A stretch of DNA of 64,000 nucleotides from Pyrenula massariospora (GCA_021030905.1 JAGFMI010000016.1:372001-436000); one strand, 5' to 3'. Numbered from the stretch's first letter, positions 24,060 through 35,841 are shown. Program-made: numbers and translations. The notes: generated by a model not told the origin, from the letters alone.

Positions 24060-26021
24060 AACAGATGTAAACGCTGTGCAGTTTCACACGCTTTTTGTCC
24101 AACATTATATTCAAGGGCGCCTGCTTTGGGTGGTATCCGTTTTTTGCGGACTGAAACCCTAGTGCACGTTGCGGACAGGATAGGTTACCGTGAGTGTGGT
24201 ATTCGTCGGTCAGTGCCTTGATCATGTGCCTACAGTGAAGTCGAATTAGCCTAGTCTATATTGACTGATGTATGACAGGTCAACTATATGTGACCGGCAA
24301 TGAAATGCCGTTAACAACCCTATTTTACCACAGGTCATGCCATTTGCTCTCGCATAATCTTGCATGCGGTCGGCGCCTCCAACCCGGTTGGCTACCTAGT
24401 CTTTCATAGGTGTGGTTGCACGATTGAGCTTCCAGACCCCCGAGGACTGCCTGCTCTCCAGATCAAAGCTAACAGAGGAGGATGTGCCATCCCAGCCTCG
24501 TCTTGTTCGGCTTACCTGATTTTCGGAGTCTTTGCGTCGCATTAGGACCCAAGTACAAGCATGGTTCTTGCAAGCATGAGTTGCTACATGATGCTTGTCC
24601 GCGTAAGCACACTGGTGGCGATAGGCTTCAATCAAAGTTGGTTGTCTGCTGCTCATAGACAAATATGCCCCCGTTCGCCCGCGGCCTCCTCTTCTGACGT
24701 CTGTGCTCTTTCTCAGCCCCCCAATCCTACGAACCCTTCTGATGTAGGCAACCAAATAAAGTTCTTGGAGCCTCCAGCCTCATGGCTCTGTCACGTTTAC
24801 TTGCTCGCCCCCATCATTTAGCTGTACGACTTCCACTTACGCATTCAAGCAATTATCGTCTGGGATAAATTGAGCCTTGCCTTGATGGTTGGCTTAATGC
24901 GACGACTGCCTTCTTCCGTATATGCCTCCCTCGGTCACCGTTCGTTAAGCTGATTGAGATAAAGTCTGATCGGTGTGAATGATCTGGTCACGGCGGCATT
25001 TGGTTTCGCGATGTAAAAAGGCTGAAGTTGCCATCTCATATGTGGACTTTGCTATAGGGTTCCACCATAATGAGATGCGAAGTTACCAAGCAAAGAAAGA
25101 TATTCGAGAGCTATTCCGAATTGGAAGAGGTCAGCGCACGGAACACTTGCCTGTGCGCTTTGGTCCCAGACTAGTTGGGCAGCGATTCCCAGGATATTTA
25201 CGGGGTTTGTTAAGGCAGCGTTCAATTAAGTTAACCTCCCGAAACCTTGCTGACAACCAAAACTACCACCTTCACGAGCCGAATGGGCATTTCAGCTAGA
25301 GCATCGAAGAAACTCGACTTCGGTCAGTGTTGGAGACCCTAACACAGATATTTCTATGCCTTTACAACCTTCCATTCCCACTAGGCGTATGGGATACTGC
25401 AAGGGTGCAAGTCTCATCGCATCGCTATCCTTGAGTCTTACCCACTTTTCTCTTATCGCGAGAACGTTCTCCTTGCAACGGGAGCTTGCCCCAAATCTTG
25501 CCGACAATGAAACCAGATGAGCCTCCAACCTCAAGGCAATGGCTTCAAGACGTGAGCTAACCGCACAGCTGATCGACCGTCATGCCGAGTCATAGTTCTA
25601 ACAAGAAAAGGCATCGTTGTTCCCTGTTGCGCGGAAGTCGGATACGAATCCGGCACGGAACGCTAAACTAAAGCTCCTTTCTGCCGTCTTTGGAGACCTT
25701 GAAAAGTTCTTAGTACGACATTCAGCGCTATTCACATGGCGTTGAAAGCCTTTCCTTGTAGTGTTGAGTTGAGCTCTGGGATTCTTCTTGTCATCTCACC
25801 GAGTCAAAACGGCTTCGATGCCCGATGATCCGTCGAATATTTCTCTTATGCCGCCTCTCAAGTCTTTTGAGATGGTGCGGATTTCTCATTCCCCAATATT
25901 CGCTCCTTAGTTTGGAAACGCCGCTCAAAGTATCTTCACTGTCCGGGCCGCTACGGGATCTGGGCGCTACAGCCAGCGCAAGAAGTGATCAAGACAAGAC
26001 CTCCTTCGAGTTGGTCAAGCA
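24060..26021. other. Gene-poor stretch, nothing recognised
   Basis: Almost 2 kb without a supportable gene. Frames up to about 120 codons exist on both strands but show no conserved motif, no matching splice sites and scattered composition. It could hold a non-coding RNA or old decayed sequence. I see no terminal repeats or transposase remnants. Confidence 0.45.
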
Positions 26022-26237
26022 ATGGCCACCGCCGACCAGCGAGACTGCAACCATGAATACGAGATCCTCAAATCTTCAACCACGCTACTGTTGTGGAACT
26101 GCGAAATGTGCTATTCCGGTCCACATTGGCTTATTTTCAGATGCAAACATTGCAAATTCCGGGTTTGCCGACGCTGTACCTTCAAAGGCCCTGGAACCGG
26201 CGGATATTGGTATGACAGGAGCGGCAATCCCAAATGA
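26022..26237 (+). CDS. Small cysteine-rich, zinc-finger-like protein (71 aa)
   Basis: Short frame from ATG. Metal-ligand candidates are evenly paired: C9-x-H11, C27-x2-C30, C41-x2-C44 and C49-x2-C52, around the aromatic core SGPHWLIFRCKHC. Eight ligands would bind two zinc ions. The C-terminus (GPGTGGYWYDRSGNPK) is Gly/aromatic-rich. The Cys spacing is hard to get by chance, so I take it as a real gene even though it is short and isolated. A partly overlapping longer frame from 25825 lacks such features. Function unknown; a nucleic-acid or protein-binding role is only an inference. Confidence 0.6.
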   Translation: MATADQRDCNHEYEILKSSTTLLLWNCEMCYSGPHWLIFRCKHCKFRVCRRCTFKGPGTGGYWYDRSGNPK

Positions 26238-27376
26238 AGAGCCTCTGAGGTACGAAAATGGTAGAAAAGAGAGGAAAAGGGTCAGTGAGTGTCATGACTT
26301 GTGACTCCGAAACACCGGTTGCTGACGTTAGATAGACTCCGCGATGAGATAGAGATCTCAGTTCTGAAACACAGCTATCTTGTGACATACAAGATTTCTC
26401 ACAAGGCTGCGTAATGCTGAATGAAGTGTGGTTTGAATTAGCATCTGCCAGGCTCCGGCTCCACGCGTCGGTTTATGCAGCTGTAGTGGCATAGAAATGT
26501 GGCTGCATATGCAGGGGTTCCTTGACTTTCTATATGTGGCTTGGTATAGATTGGTTTCCACTGGCTGGAAGCGGTTATGGGTACATATGTTCTTCCAAAA
26601 GGTGAATTAGAATAGGTTTCTCGCTTCGTACATACACATAGGTTTTTCGACGGACAACAGTTGGGGGCTTTCAAGCACTAGCTTACTTTAGGTAGTCTGC
26701 TGGGCGCCGATACGCCTCGCTTTCTAGAAAACGTTCTGCCCCATCCTGAAACGGTTTGAACGACCCGTTTTTAGTCGTTTCTGAGAAGGATTTGAAATTG
26801 TTCTTTCGGTGGCAGGAGGGCATCATCCTTGATCCTGGACGAGTAGCTCACCCTAAGGCTGACAGCGACGAGATACTTACTGCGGGCTTAAGCCACCTGT
26901 TATGCCCCATGCCGCAAAGACGCCGACGTCGCAATTGATATCAGTCAGCGTCCTTTTCCCGAATTTTTGATCGCTCTCAAGGGGAATATTAGCTTAAGTC
27001 GCAGGTCGAAAGGAGCTCTGTTGAATCCCTGATGTAGTGAAATCGACGAGCCGACCCCAAAGACGCTCAGGGATCGGCCGTTCGAGTTGTCAGGCTGCTA
27101 GTGCTTGAGCCTTGTCTGGCACCAGATGCGCAGTCATTATCCTCAACATTGCTGAATGTCGGGATTAATCTAAGTTTACATGGCTTTTAGATGGACCTCA
27201 AAGCACCTGTTCAAGAGCGCTTGAACATCATAGCATGGTCGTGACATTTCTCTCGCGTGCACCGGAAGCCTTTTCCTTAAGGATCTTCGTGAGGGTGTCA
27301 GGGTCTGAGCACTATTATCATCGCATTCGGAGCTACAAAGAGGATTGCATACTTGAGAGACAAGGCATCTCTTACT
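26238..27376. other. Intergenic, no gene recognised
   Basis: 1.1 kb between the small zinc-finger-like gene and the METTL16 homologue. It must contain the latter's promoter. No motif or RNA gene could be supported. Confidence 0.45.
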
Positions 27377-29264
27377 ATGGCTCGTGCCGCGCTTCAAGAC
27401 ATCTACAAAAGCGAGATCGACTTCACGGCTCTTGCCCTGCAATACCCTGACTTTTCTAAGAAGTACGTTGCATGCCGAGGGCGGTGCATCAATATCTTTT
27501 CTTGATTGACATCATCGAATCTATTTCTACTCCCAGTAGTCTCTGGACCTTACATTTGAAAACAAATACTGATTCTTGATTGAACAATCGTAGACTTAAA
27601 GCAAATGGACAGCTCGACTTCTCCGATCCTGAGGCTGTCAGGTATGGCGATTGTCCGTCCCCCGCCACAAACACCGATGCTGCATGAGATTGAATAACTG
27701 GAATTTCCCCTGCTGACCAAGGCGCACAGACTGTTGACGAAGTCTCTCCTCCATCGGGACTTCAGCCTTGAAATCGGTCTCCCAGAAGACCGACTCTGCC
27801 CTCCTGTACGTGACACCTGCCCTTGAACGAAAGAACAAGGTGACTGACGCCTAGGATAGGTTCCTAATAGGTGTGCTTATTCAGCGCTTTCGTACGTCAT
27901 GTTTCTAACATCTATCGAGATTCAATTACATTCTTTGGCTGCAATGTCTGCTCGACAGCACAAGCGAAGATTATCGGGAACAGTACGACCCGGATCGGGA
28001 GGTTATGGGCCTTGATATGTATGTGCATGTTCCTGTCTGCGAAATCACCGTACCGCAAAAGAGATTCAAATTGAACCACCACATACACATCCAAGAAGCT
28101 TTCTGATCCTTAGCCTGCAGTGGCACAGGAGCAAGTGCTATATACCCGGTGATGGGATGCCGCCAACGACAACAGTGGAAATTTGTGGGAACCGGTAAGC
28201 TTGTCCGGACTACGGCAAAAGGAGTAGTTGTCCTAATGTTCATCAGATATCGACGACAAGAACATCAAATATGCCCAGGAGAACGTCAATCTGAATGATC
28301 TCTCTTCTCGCATCAAGGTCCTCAAAACCTCCCCTGACACACCACTCATCCCTGAAGTCCTCCTTGAGAAAATAGACAGGTACGTCCTCACTCCTAAGCC
28401 AAATTGCCTCTGACCATATCAGCATCGACTTCACAATGTGCAACCCCCCCTTCTACGCCTCCCAAGCCGAGCTCCTCGCCGCCGCCGCCGCCAAAAAGCG
28501 TCCCCCATTCTCCGCCTGCACCGGCTCCGCCGTCGAGATGGTCACGCCCGGCGGCGAAGTCGCATTCACCACCCGCCTCATCGAAGAGAGTCAAATGCAC
28601 CGCGCCCGGATACAGTGGTACACGACAATGCTGGGCAAGCTAAGCAGTGTGCAGGTCCTCGTCGAGAAGCTGAGAGAAGTGGGGTGTGAGAACTACGCGG
28701 TCACGGAGTTTGTGCAGGGGAGCCGGACGAGGAGGTGGGCGGTGGGGTGGAGTTGGGGGGATCTGAGGCCGGATGTTGTACGTCTGGGACTTTGCTGTTG
28801 CGGTGTGGTATGGTGGTGAGGCTGACTGACTGTGTTTTCTCAAGGCTACAGCGCGCGGGATACCGAATTTCCCGAAGCATCTCTTACCGTTTCCGTCGGA
28901 GTTCTCGGTTGAGAAGATAGGGTCAATTGATCAATTAGGTACTGCCATCGACGACGAGCTACGGAGTCTGGATCTGCAATGGCAATGGCGGCCCAAGATC
29001 TCGACGGGGGTGGGTTTTGCGCTGGCAAACGTCTGGTCTAGGCAGGCAAGGCGGAAGAGAGCATTGGCAAAGAACCAGCTTGACGGTAAGGACGCAGAGG
29101 ATGATGAAGCAGATGCTGAGGCTTTTGGCTTCAAGATCTCACTGAGACGGTCGGTTGAGAAGGAGGACAAAGTCATAGTGCTGGTCCGATGGCTGAAGGG
29201 GCATGATGCAGTGCTTTTTGAGAGCTTCTGTGGCATGGTGAAGAGGAAATTGGACGGACGGTGA
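27377..29264 (+). CDS. METTL16: METTL16-type RNA N6-adenosine methyltransferase (DUF890)
   Basis: SAM-dependent methyltransferase; characterised relatives methylate a specific adenosine of U6 snRNA. Nine exons: 27377-27462, 27594-27641, 27730-27805, 27860-27870, 27920-28018, 28121-28194, 28247-28379, 28423-28777 and 28845-29264, 433 residues. Exon 4 is only 11 nt (codes VPN plus part of R). Spliced order: [36 protein letters not shown], the SAM-binding GLDIGTGASAIYP, and the catalytic NPPFY motif after SIDFTMC. ACTGSAVEMVTPGGEVAF and TTMLGKLSSVQVL follow, also family-typical. The vertebrate C-terminal regulatory region is absent, as expected for a fungal enzyme. All junctions keep frame and have GT-AG ends. 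The family call is very secure. Confidence 0.93.
27860..27870 (+). other. 11-nt microexon of the METTL16 homologue
   Basis: GTTCCTAATAG, flanked by AG on the left and GT on the right, with flanking introns of only 54 and 49 bp. Leaving it out breaks the frame and removes VPN from the family-conserved CPPVPNR segment. Confidence 0.85.
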
Positions 29265-30022
29265 GTGTTTGTGGCTTGGGCCTTGTGCTACAAGATGTCT
29301 GGTAGCGCTCGTATAGCCGGAGTTCAGAGAAAAGCCCTTGGGATTGTACCCATAGCATAGCTTGACTGCATTGAATCAGTAAGCTGCGTAAGGAATTGCG
29401 TCACAGGATCGGGAGCGAGCTAGCAGAGTTAATGAATAGATATATCTGGTACCCCATACGATATCCTGCTGTCTACCATCTCATGGGAAGACTTTGAAAT
29501 CTCGCCAACAGCGTGCACTGAAGGATTAATCCTTTCTAGAAGGCAGTTCGGCGTGATTACCCGCCGCTTTCGGTTTGCTGAGTGACTGTGCTAAACTGCG
29601 GTTAACACAGCCACACCTACACAGCTCGGATTGAACACCAACAAAATACTACTACCGGCTCTCTATTGACAATGACTCATTTACGATCGAGCCTCACATG
29701 GGATCTGGGTCTGTAAGGAGTACACGAACGTCATCGCATTCGGATCCATGTACTGCTAAGATTGGTTAGAGCACCGCCATGCATGTGTTATGACCCAGGA
29801 TGGATGGGGGGCCTTACGTCCCTCTGGATCGCTACAGTATGACTACTTGCACTTTGCAGTGCCCTGAAGGGCCGCGAGCCTGTTCTTATAAGAAGCCCAC
29901 ACCCCAAAGAGATGATTGAGAATTCCCATCTACCAAGCGGTGGGCTTAATTGCCTTAACTGCTAAAAACTCAATCTTCTCTATCATACCCCTCCTCATCC
30001 GCTATAAGCTTCTGTAGAAAGA
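29265..30022. other. Intergenic, no gene recognised
   Basis: 758 bp between the methyltransferase and the orphan acidic protein, both on the plus strand. No supportable feature. Confidence 0.45.
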
Positions 30023-30751
30023 ATGGACTCCTCCTCCCTCCCCACCCAATACAAGGACCTTCGCTCCGCGTCCCGCCCCTCCCGCCGCGCCCGTAAGCAG
30101 CGCCAAAAGTACTTCCACTATACCGGCATGAACCCTTCTCTCGTCGGCCAACCATACCACGCCGTTCCCCCTCTCGCCTCCGAGACCGAGTTCGGTCGCT
30201 CAGGCCCTTCTTTCCACATGTCGGATCCCTTCCTTCAGCTCGCGCACACCGGTCGCGACCCCCACACCGCCGGGGTCGCGACCCGAACCTGGACCAGGCG
30301 CGACATGTTCGCCGAGCGGATGTGGAACATGTGGCCGCTGCGGCCGCCGCACCATTACGGGCGGTGCCGGGGCTGCCACGAGAAACGGAAGAGGAAGAAA
30401 TGGCGGGGTAGGGAAGTGCAGTGGGCGCAGACCGGTGAGGACGGGTGGGGCGTTGTGGAAGGGGAGCAGATCGAGGACGCGTATATTGATGATCACTGGC
30501 TTATTGGGGAGATCAGTGATGGTCTTTTTTATTGGGACGGCGAGGAGGAACAGGCGTGGATGGTTATGTGGAATTGCGATGGGGAGGAAATTTCTAGGCA
30601 TCAGTATTATAACACGGGTGCGAACGTTGCGGCTGATCTGACATGGGACTCTGAGGATAGTGATTCAGACGGTTGGGAGGTGGTCTCAGTTGATAGTGCC
30701 GTGAACTCCATAGCTGAGGACTGGGAAGAGCTTAGTTGGAATGGAAAATAA
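30023..30751 (+). CDS. Tryptophan-rich acidic protein of unknown function (242 aa)
   Basis: Single open frame from ATG. The N-terminus is basic and Ser/Pro-rich (SASRPSRRARKQRQKYFHYT), the middle has a Cys/Lys cluster (CRGCHEKRKRKKWRGREV, about 116-132), and the second half is very acidic with many Trp (IDDHWLIGEISDGLFYWDGE, then WDSEDSDSDGWEVVS). The coding strand is C-rich to about 30300 and G-rich after. No signal peptide or membrane span. Basic-then-acidic layout suits a nuclear protein, but this is only a guess. Convergent with the LYR protein, 113 bp apart. Confidence 0.6.
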   Translation: MDSSSLPTQYKDLRSASRPSRRARKQRQKYFHYTGMNPSLVGQPYHAVPPLASETEFGRSGPSFHMSDPFLQLAHTGRDPHTAGVATRTWTRRDMFAERMWNMWPLRPPHHYGRCRGCHEKRKRKKWRGREVQWAQTGEDGWGVVEGEQIEDAYIDDHWLIGEISDGLFYWDGEEEQAWMVMWNCDGEEISRHQYYNTGANVAADLTWDSEDSDSDGWEVVSVDSAVNSIAEDWEELSWNGK

Positions 30752-30864
30752 TGCCAACTTGGTAACAATGATCGCCTGTGTAGTCCACATCCATGAGAAG
30801 CAAAACAGGGGCTGGAAAAAATTCAGCCAATGCCTTCTTTAATACAAAGCTTTAGCGAACATCG

Positions 30865-31827
30865 CTAGCTTGGCTTGGTGAAGAAAATCTCGGCGTCTGT
30901 TCGTGAGGCCACCTTGAAATTGGGCGTGGTATTGATTTTGCCCCATTTGAATTCCCAACGGCTTTTTTTCCCATTCCAGACCATCAAGGGGGTGTGCTGG
31001 AACACAAACGCCCACCTTCTTTTCATGAATCGGGCATTGATTTGATGCGGGTGCCCTTCAGCGAATTGTTTGAGGGTCAAGCCTTTAGGTGGGCCATCAA
31101 CAAGCGCATCGGTGTTCAGCATCTCCTGCTCGCCTTGTAAATTATTCGGTCCGACTGCTGTACGTCGTACCTTCGGACCGTTCCATTGCACCTGACCGGA
31201 AGCCAAAGCCTGCAAGGTTTCCCATTCAGGCTGCGGCAAAGGAGGGAAAAGTCCTTCAGTAGCCTTCGCATACCATCTTAGGGTCATATTCTTCGCGCGT
31301 TTCAAAGGCATTGGACGTCCCCATATGTTCGTTGCGGGAATTTTGGGTGACGAGGTAAGGTTCCTAGAAGGTCTTCCTCTAATGTTCCCGGACAGTTGAT
31401 GCTGGGATCCTCTCTGACTGGCGATTAACGAGGTAATGATAGCGGGAGGTGTCCAGCCTTTAACATATTTAGGAGCTAGTTTGAGAGTGCTAACTGCAGC
31501 CGGGTCATCTCGCACATTTGGAGTCATCAGTTTCGCCATCAGCTGTCTTCTGCGTCTCCCAATCCGACCATAGGTGCTAAGAAGGACCTTTTCGAGCGGC
31601 TCGATGTATCCTTGATTTGCACGGCGTAGGATGGAAAGCCCCTTGCGGCCGCTTCGGAGGAGTTGCGTCCTCCTAGGAAGAGAGAGCGACTTGTCATCTT
31701 GGTACTTGCGGAATCGTGATATGACATACTTGTGGAAGTATGTTGTAGCGCGAGGGTCAGGAAGATAGGTGCATTCTCGGAGTATAGCTCGTAGCAGATG
31801 GAGAGGGTTGGTAGGGATCTCGGGCAT
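30865..31827 (-). CDS. Cup1-like LYR-motif protein, probably mitochondrial
   Basis: Intronless, 320 residues. The N-terminus HLLRAILRECTYLPDPRATT and HKYVISRFRKYQ (about 9-42) has the spacing of the LYR-like helical domain of the fungal Cup1-like family (fission yeast Cup1 is the named member); the canonical L-Y-R triplet is diverged here. A basic middle region (STYGRIGRRRRQLMAKLM) and a conserved-looking C-terminal domain with IWGRPMPLKRAKNM and MKRRWAFVFQHTPLMVWNG follow. LYR proteins act in mitochondrial complex or ribosome assembly, often with acyl carrier protein. The family call rests on overall pattern rather than a search. Confidence 0.72.
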   Translation of the reverse strand: MPEIPTNPLHLLRAILRECTYLPDPRATTYFHKYVISRFRKYQDDKSLSLPRRTQLLRSGRKGLSILRRANQGYIEPLEKVLLSTYGRIGRRRRQLMAKLMTPNVRDDPAAVSTLKLAPKYVKGWTPPAIITSLIASQRGSQHQLSGNIRGRPSRNLTSSPKIPATNIWGRPMPLKRAKNMTLRWYAKATEGLFPPLPQPEWETLQALASGQVQWNGPKVRRTAVGPNNLQGEQEMLNTDALVDGPPKGLTLKQFAEGHPHQINARFMKRRWAFVFQHTPLMVWNGKKSRWEFKWGKINTTPNFKVASRTDAEIFFTKPS

Positions 31828-32454
31828 GAGATGATCCCCGGCTGGACGATGAGTACCGAGCAGACCTAGGCTAGAAGACGCAGCGAGCGCGCCGTCCGGC
31901 CTGGTCGAAGCAGAAGAATGGTCAGGAAGATACAGTGTACTGGATCTTTATGATAGGACGTCGTAGATCGAATTGGCGCGGAGTCCGGATGGAAAAAATG
32001 ACGGGAAACAGCGGACCAATGGACGGGCGCGCTTCACCAACCGAGCGAGGCGCGAGCGGAACGCGCCCTTCCCCCGCGCACCACCACGTCGCGACTCAAC
32101 AATGCGTGCAATTTATCCCATTTCGGCCGACGGCTCACGCTGCGGCCTCATTGAGCGTGCGATAGATCCAGGGTCCGTGTAGGAGTCAGAGAGATCCAGC
32201 CTCATTGCTCTGCGAATCCTAGCCGATCTTCGCCGTTTTTCTACATAAAGGTCCATTTACTCTCCTATTTGCTCAGCCCGATCAAGATCTTATTGAGAGG
32301 CGCAGAAAAAACCAGATGGTATGCGTGGCATTCACGCAGATTGCGCTCCTCACATTGACGACCGCATGTGCTGACAACAATAGTAGCACTGTTTTCCGAA
32401 TACTGGGAAAAATCGCCGAGCATAGATCACGAAGCTAAATAGCAGGCCTTGTTG
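31828..32454. promoter_or_regulatory. Divergent promoter region of LYR protein and MBF-type factor
   Basis: 627 bp. It has a local cluster of CGCG-containing words between about 31970 and 32100 (ACGGGCGCGC, AGGCGCGAG, AACGCGCCC, CCGCGCACC, GTCGCGAC). These resemble, but do not equal, the MCB element ACGCGT bound by MBF. Self-regulation of the MBF-type gene is a possibility. Confidence 0.45.
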
Positions 32455-35291
32455 ATGGCTTCAATGGTACACCATCAACTACCCCCTGGCCCTGTTCCCC
32501 TCCAACGAAAAGACACCGCCTCCTCCATGAACGGTTTCATGCAGACAGATCCGTCCTCAAGAAGACGAGAGTCATTATCGCACTCTCACATGGCATCTTT
32601 CGATGCATCACAATCGGTGTCTTCAACCCCCGCACCGACTCCACCTCCCCCTCGAAGCGCATCTCAGCAGATGTATGGCCTGCCTGTGTCCGGGATGATG
32701 AATGGAATGGGCTCACAAGGAAGCTTTGGGGGGTATAGCAACATCAACGGCTATCCTCCGCAAATGCAATTTCAGCAAGGCTATAAGCCTCAGATTTATA
32801 CCGTAAGAACTCGGCAGGATCTGTACGCAAACATCTTCAAGTTGCTAACAACTACTTTCTAGGCTGTTTATTCTAATGTGACGGTATTTGAGATGGAAGT
32901 CAATGGTGTCGCCGTCATGCGCCGTGCCCCTGATTCATGGCTCAATGCAACGCAAATTCTCAAGGTAGCCGGTGTAGAAAAAGGCAAACGAACAAAGATT
33001 CTTGAGAAAGAGATCTTGACTGGAACGCATGAGAAAGTCCAAGGTGGTTACGGCAAGTACCAGGGCACGTGGATCGACTTTAACCGAGGTCGGGAATTTT
33101 GTCGACAATACGGTGTCGAAGAAATCCTTCGACCGCTCCTAGACTATGAAATAAGCCGAGATGGCCCTAGTGGGACGACGGGGAGCGGAGACACACCAAC
33201 CAAAGAACAAGCCATGGCCGCTCAGAGGAAGCGAATGTACAACGGAATCGATCGACCGGCCACACAAGCTTCCAATGGCACCTTTTTCAAGAATATTTCT
33301 AGCACTGCTGCTAATGCTATAAGTGCTATGAATAAGACCCGATTTGATTCTCCGGCCAGAGGTATGGATGGGAGACAATCTGCGAGTGGTCGAAGGCCGT
33401 CGATGAATCATTTCCCAAACAGTCAAGAATCCATGATTCCTGGCAGTCAACAGAGTATGAACAGTATGGCGTCCGAAAGCAGTTTGGGTGGCAATCAACA
33501 GAACAGCGGCCCATTCTCCTTTCCTTCCAATTATACCGATTTTCCAAGTCACAACGATGGGCAGGAGCCGCCACGTAAAAGGATGCGTCCATCCCAACAA
33601 GACAGCTTTATGAGTGCTGTCGACCCAGGCCTAGAAAACTCTGGATATCTAGGGAGCCCGACCGAGCCAAACGATTCATTCTTTTCCCAGGGTCCAGATC
33701 AGTCTTATTTGACAAATATAGATAGCGTACACGGCCTTGACCCATTGCCTTTATCTCGAACCCCTGATGACGAGGAAAAAAAGCAGTTACTTGTGAGCCT
33801 TTTCCTTGAGCCAGACCGGGTTGACTACTCCGACCATCCCGCCTTTCTCTCTATGAGCGGTGAAGATCTCGAAAGACCTATTGACGGATCTTGCAATACT
33901 GTCCTACACTGGGCCGCTGCTCTTGCCCGCATCCCTCTCGTGAAACAACTGCTTATAAAGGGATTCAACATGCGACGAACCAATAGCGGAGGAGAGACGG
34001 CTCTTATTCAAGCGTGCGGAACAAGGAACAACATGGATATGTCCACGTTCCCAGACCTTCTTAGGCTCTTAGGGCCAAGCATGGAAGTCAGAGACGGCCG
34101 TGGACGGACTGTGCTTCATCATATTGCCGTTTCGTCTGCCATGAAAGGCCGCCAAAAAATCGGCTTCCACTACTTAACATCTCTCCTAGAATATGTTGTC
34201 CAGTCTGGAAGCCAGTCAAGCTCACAGGAAAGCTCCACAAACAGCCTTAACCCAGTGCAAAGCCAAAATCAGCCAGTGGGTCTTGTCCGCTTCATGGAAG
34301 ATATTGTGAATGCTCAGGACAAATCTGGTGACACGGCACTAAACCTTGCGGCGCGGACAAGCTCAAAAGCTATCATACATCAACTTCTAGAAGTAGGAGC
34401 TGATCCAAAGATAGCGAATAAGGGAGGACTAGCTCCAATCGATTTTGGCGTTACAACTCCTTCGAATCAGAATCAACCCGATATGCACATTAACACATTT
34501 GACGCCTCCTTCCCAACTATCAACTCTTCGCAAACCTCCTTTGCAGAGGTTCAGAACGAGAATATGACGTGTAAGTCAATCTCCATTCATTCTCACTGAT
34601 TGACTGACTTTTTGCAGCGGTGCAGGATATACTTTCTGCTTCAGAGGCGGATTTCAACAAAGAGTTGTTGGAGAAACAAGAGAAAATTGAGCAAATGAAT
34701 GCTAAACTTCGAGAAGCGAGCGCTGCTCTCAGGTCAGAACGACAGACCTTGGAACAGTTGCAGGCCCGAGTCTCTGAAAAGAATGAACTTCAGCGAAAAA
34801 TTGGGAACCTGACCCGTTCATCAAACGAGATCCGCGGCGATATCGCCCGTTTGAAAGGGTCAAACGCTGACAATAGTATCGCCGAAGATGTTCAAGTTGG
34901 AGATGCGGACAAAGGTCTTGATCTTAATGGCACATTGCCTGCTGTTGAAAGCTTTATGACAAATGAAGTCGATCCAAACGGGCCGCTCACACAGGAGCAA
35001 AAAGCTTTCCTCTCATCGCTAGAACGGGCAGAGGTATTGGCCGGGCGAGTGAGAGCGTATCAGCAGCACAATCAGGATCTCGGGGCCAAGTCGCAGCAGC
35101 TGAAGAAAATGAGCATTGAGCTTGAGGAAAGATATCGAAAGATGATCGTCGCATGTTTACACATCAGCCCGGACGAGATCGATGAGAAGCTCCCTGCTCT
35201 ATTGATGGCTCTACACAGCGAACAGAAGGAGCAACTGGACATGGGACGGATACGAGATTTCTTGAGAATGTTGGAAGGTTCAGAGTCGTGA
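32455..35291 (+). CDS. MBF cell-cycle transcription factor (APSES DNA-binding plus ankyrin; Mbp1/Swi6 family)
   Basis: G1/S regulator. Exons 32455-32802, 32863-34570 and 34618-35291, 909 residues. A Pro/Ser-rich start (HHQLPPGPVPLQRKD) leads into the KilA-N/APSES domain at about 117-215 (NGVAVMRRAPDSWLNATQIL, then KVQGGYGKYQGTWIDF). Ankyrin repeats lie at about 455-670 (CNTVLHWAAALARIPLVKQL; DGRGRTVLHHIAV; DKSGDTALNLAA), and a coiled coil near 705-770 (EKQEKIEQMNAKLREASAAL) should mediate pairing. The RGREFCRQYGVEEILRPLL segment is more like the Swi6-type member of filamentous fungi than the Mbp1 type, but I cannot settle which. The first ATG in the open frame was used; an upstream leader exon is possible. 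Confidence 0.92.
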
Positions 35292-35841
35292 TAGTCTCGA
35301 GGCTTTGCAAACGACGGATCTTTGGTGGTATTTCACTTCTAAGAGGTGGCTCTCATTCACGACTATTGGGTTCTTTGAGCCAGCATTGCAATGTTCCGGT
35401 GCCTGAGACGTTGAGGCATTTGTACTGAGGTAAAACTTGTCCAAGTGCGACATTTTTTGGGAGACAGGTCTACGATGTATTGTGCTATACAGTTGTGAGC
35501 TGAAATCATAATTTTAGCCCTTTCAGAGTTTCCAGTCAAGGCCATGAATCTTTAACAATATGTTCGACCTGGTGCACTCAAGACCGCATTCTCTCTATAT
35601 CTCGGCCATTCGGCACATTGCTGTCCGGGAACTACCCAGAAAGCGCGGTCGATCACTGTGACGTGCATCTGCATTCAGGCTGAATTGGCGTTTCCACGCT
35701 TCTCTTGCATATGTCAGAAGACGCAAAACAACCGCTGCAGGATACAGCAATGTCTTTCACGATGCAAGCTCTTATGCCTCTGGGCTCCGAACGTCTCCAG
35801 CGGCCCTCCTCACAAGGCGTGCTCGACAGCGATAATCTCGA
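35292..35841. other. Intergenic, upstream of GH5
   Basis: 550 bp between two plus-strand genes; terminator of the MBF-type gene and promoter of the GH5 gene. No distinct site recognised. Confidence 0.4.

Noticed and set aside
24396-24755. Minus-strand frame of 119 codons in the gene-poor gap
   Set aside because: No recognisable motif, scattered Cys and His without pair spacing, and no supporting splice signals.
25825-26304. Longer plus-strand frame overlapping the small zinc-finger-like protein
   Set aside because: No motif, mixed composition; the 71-residue frame has the ordered Cys pairs instead.
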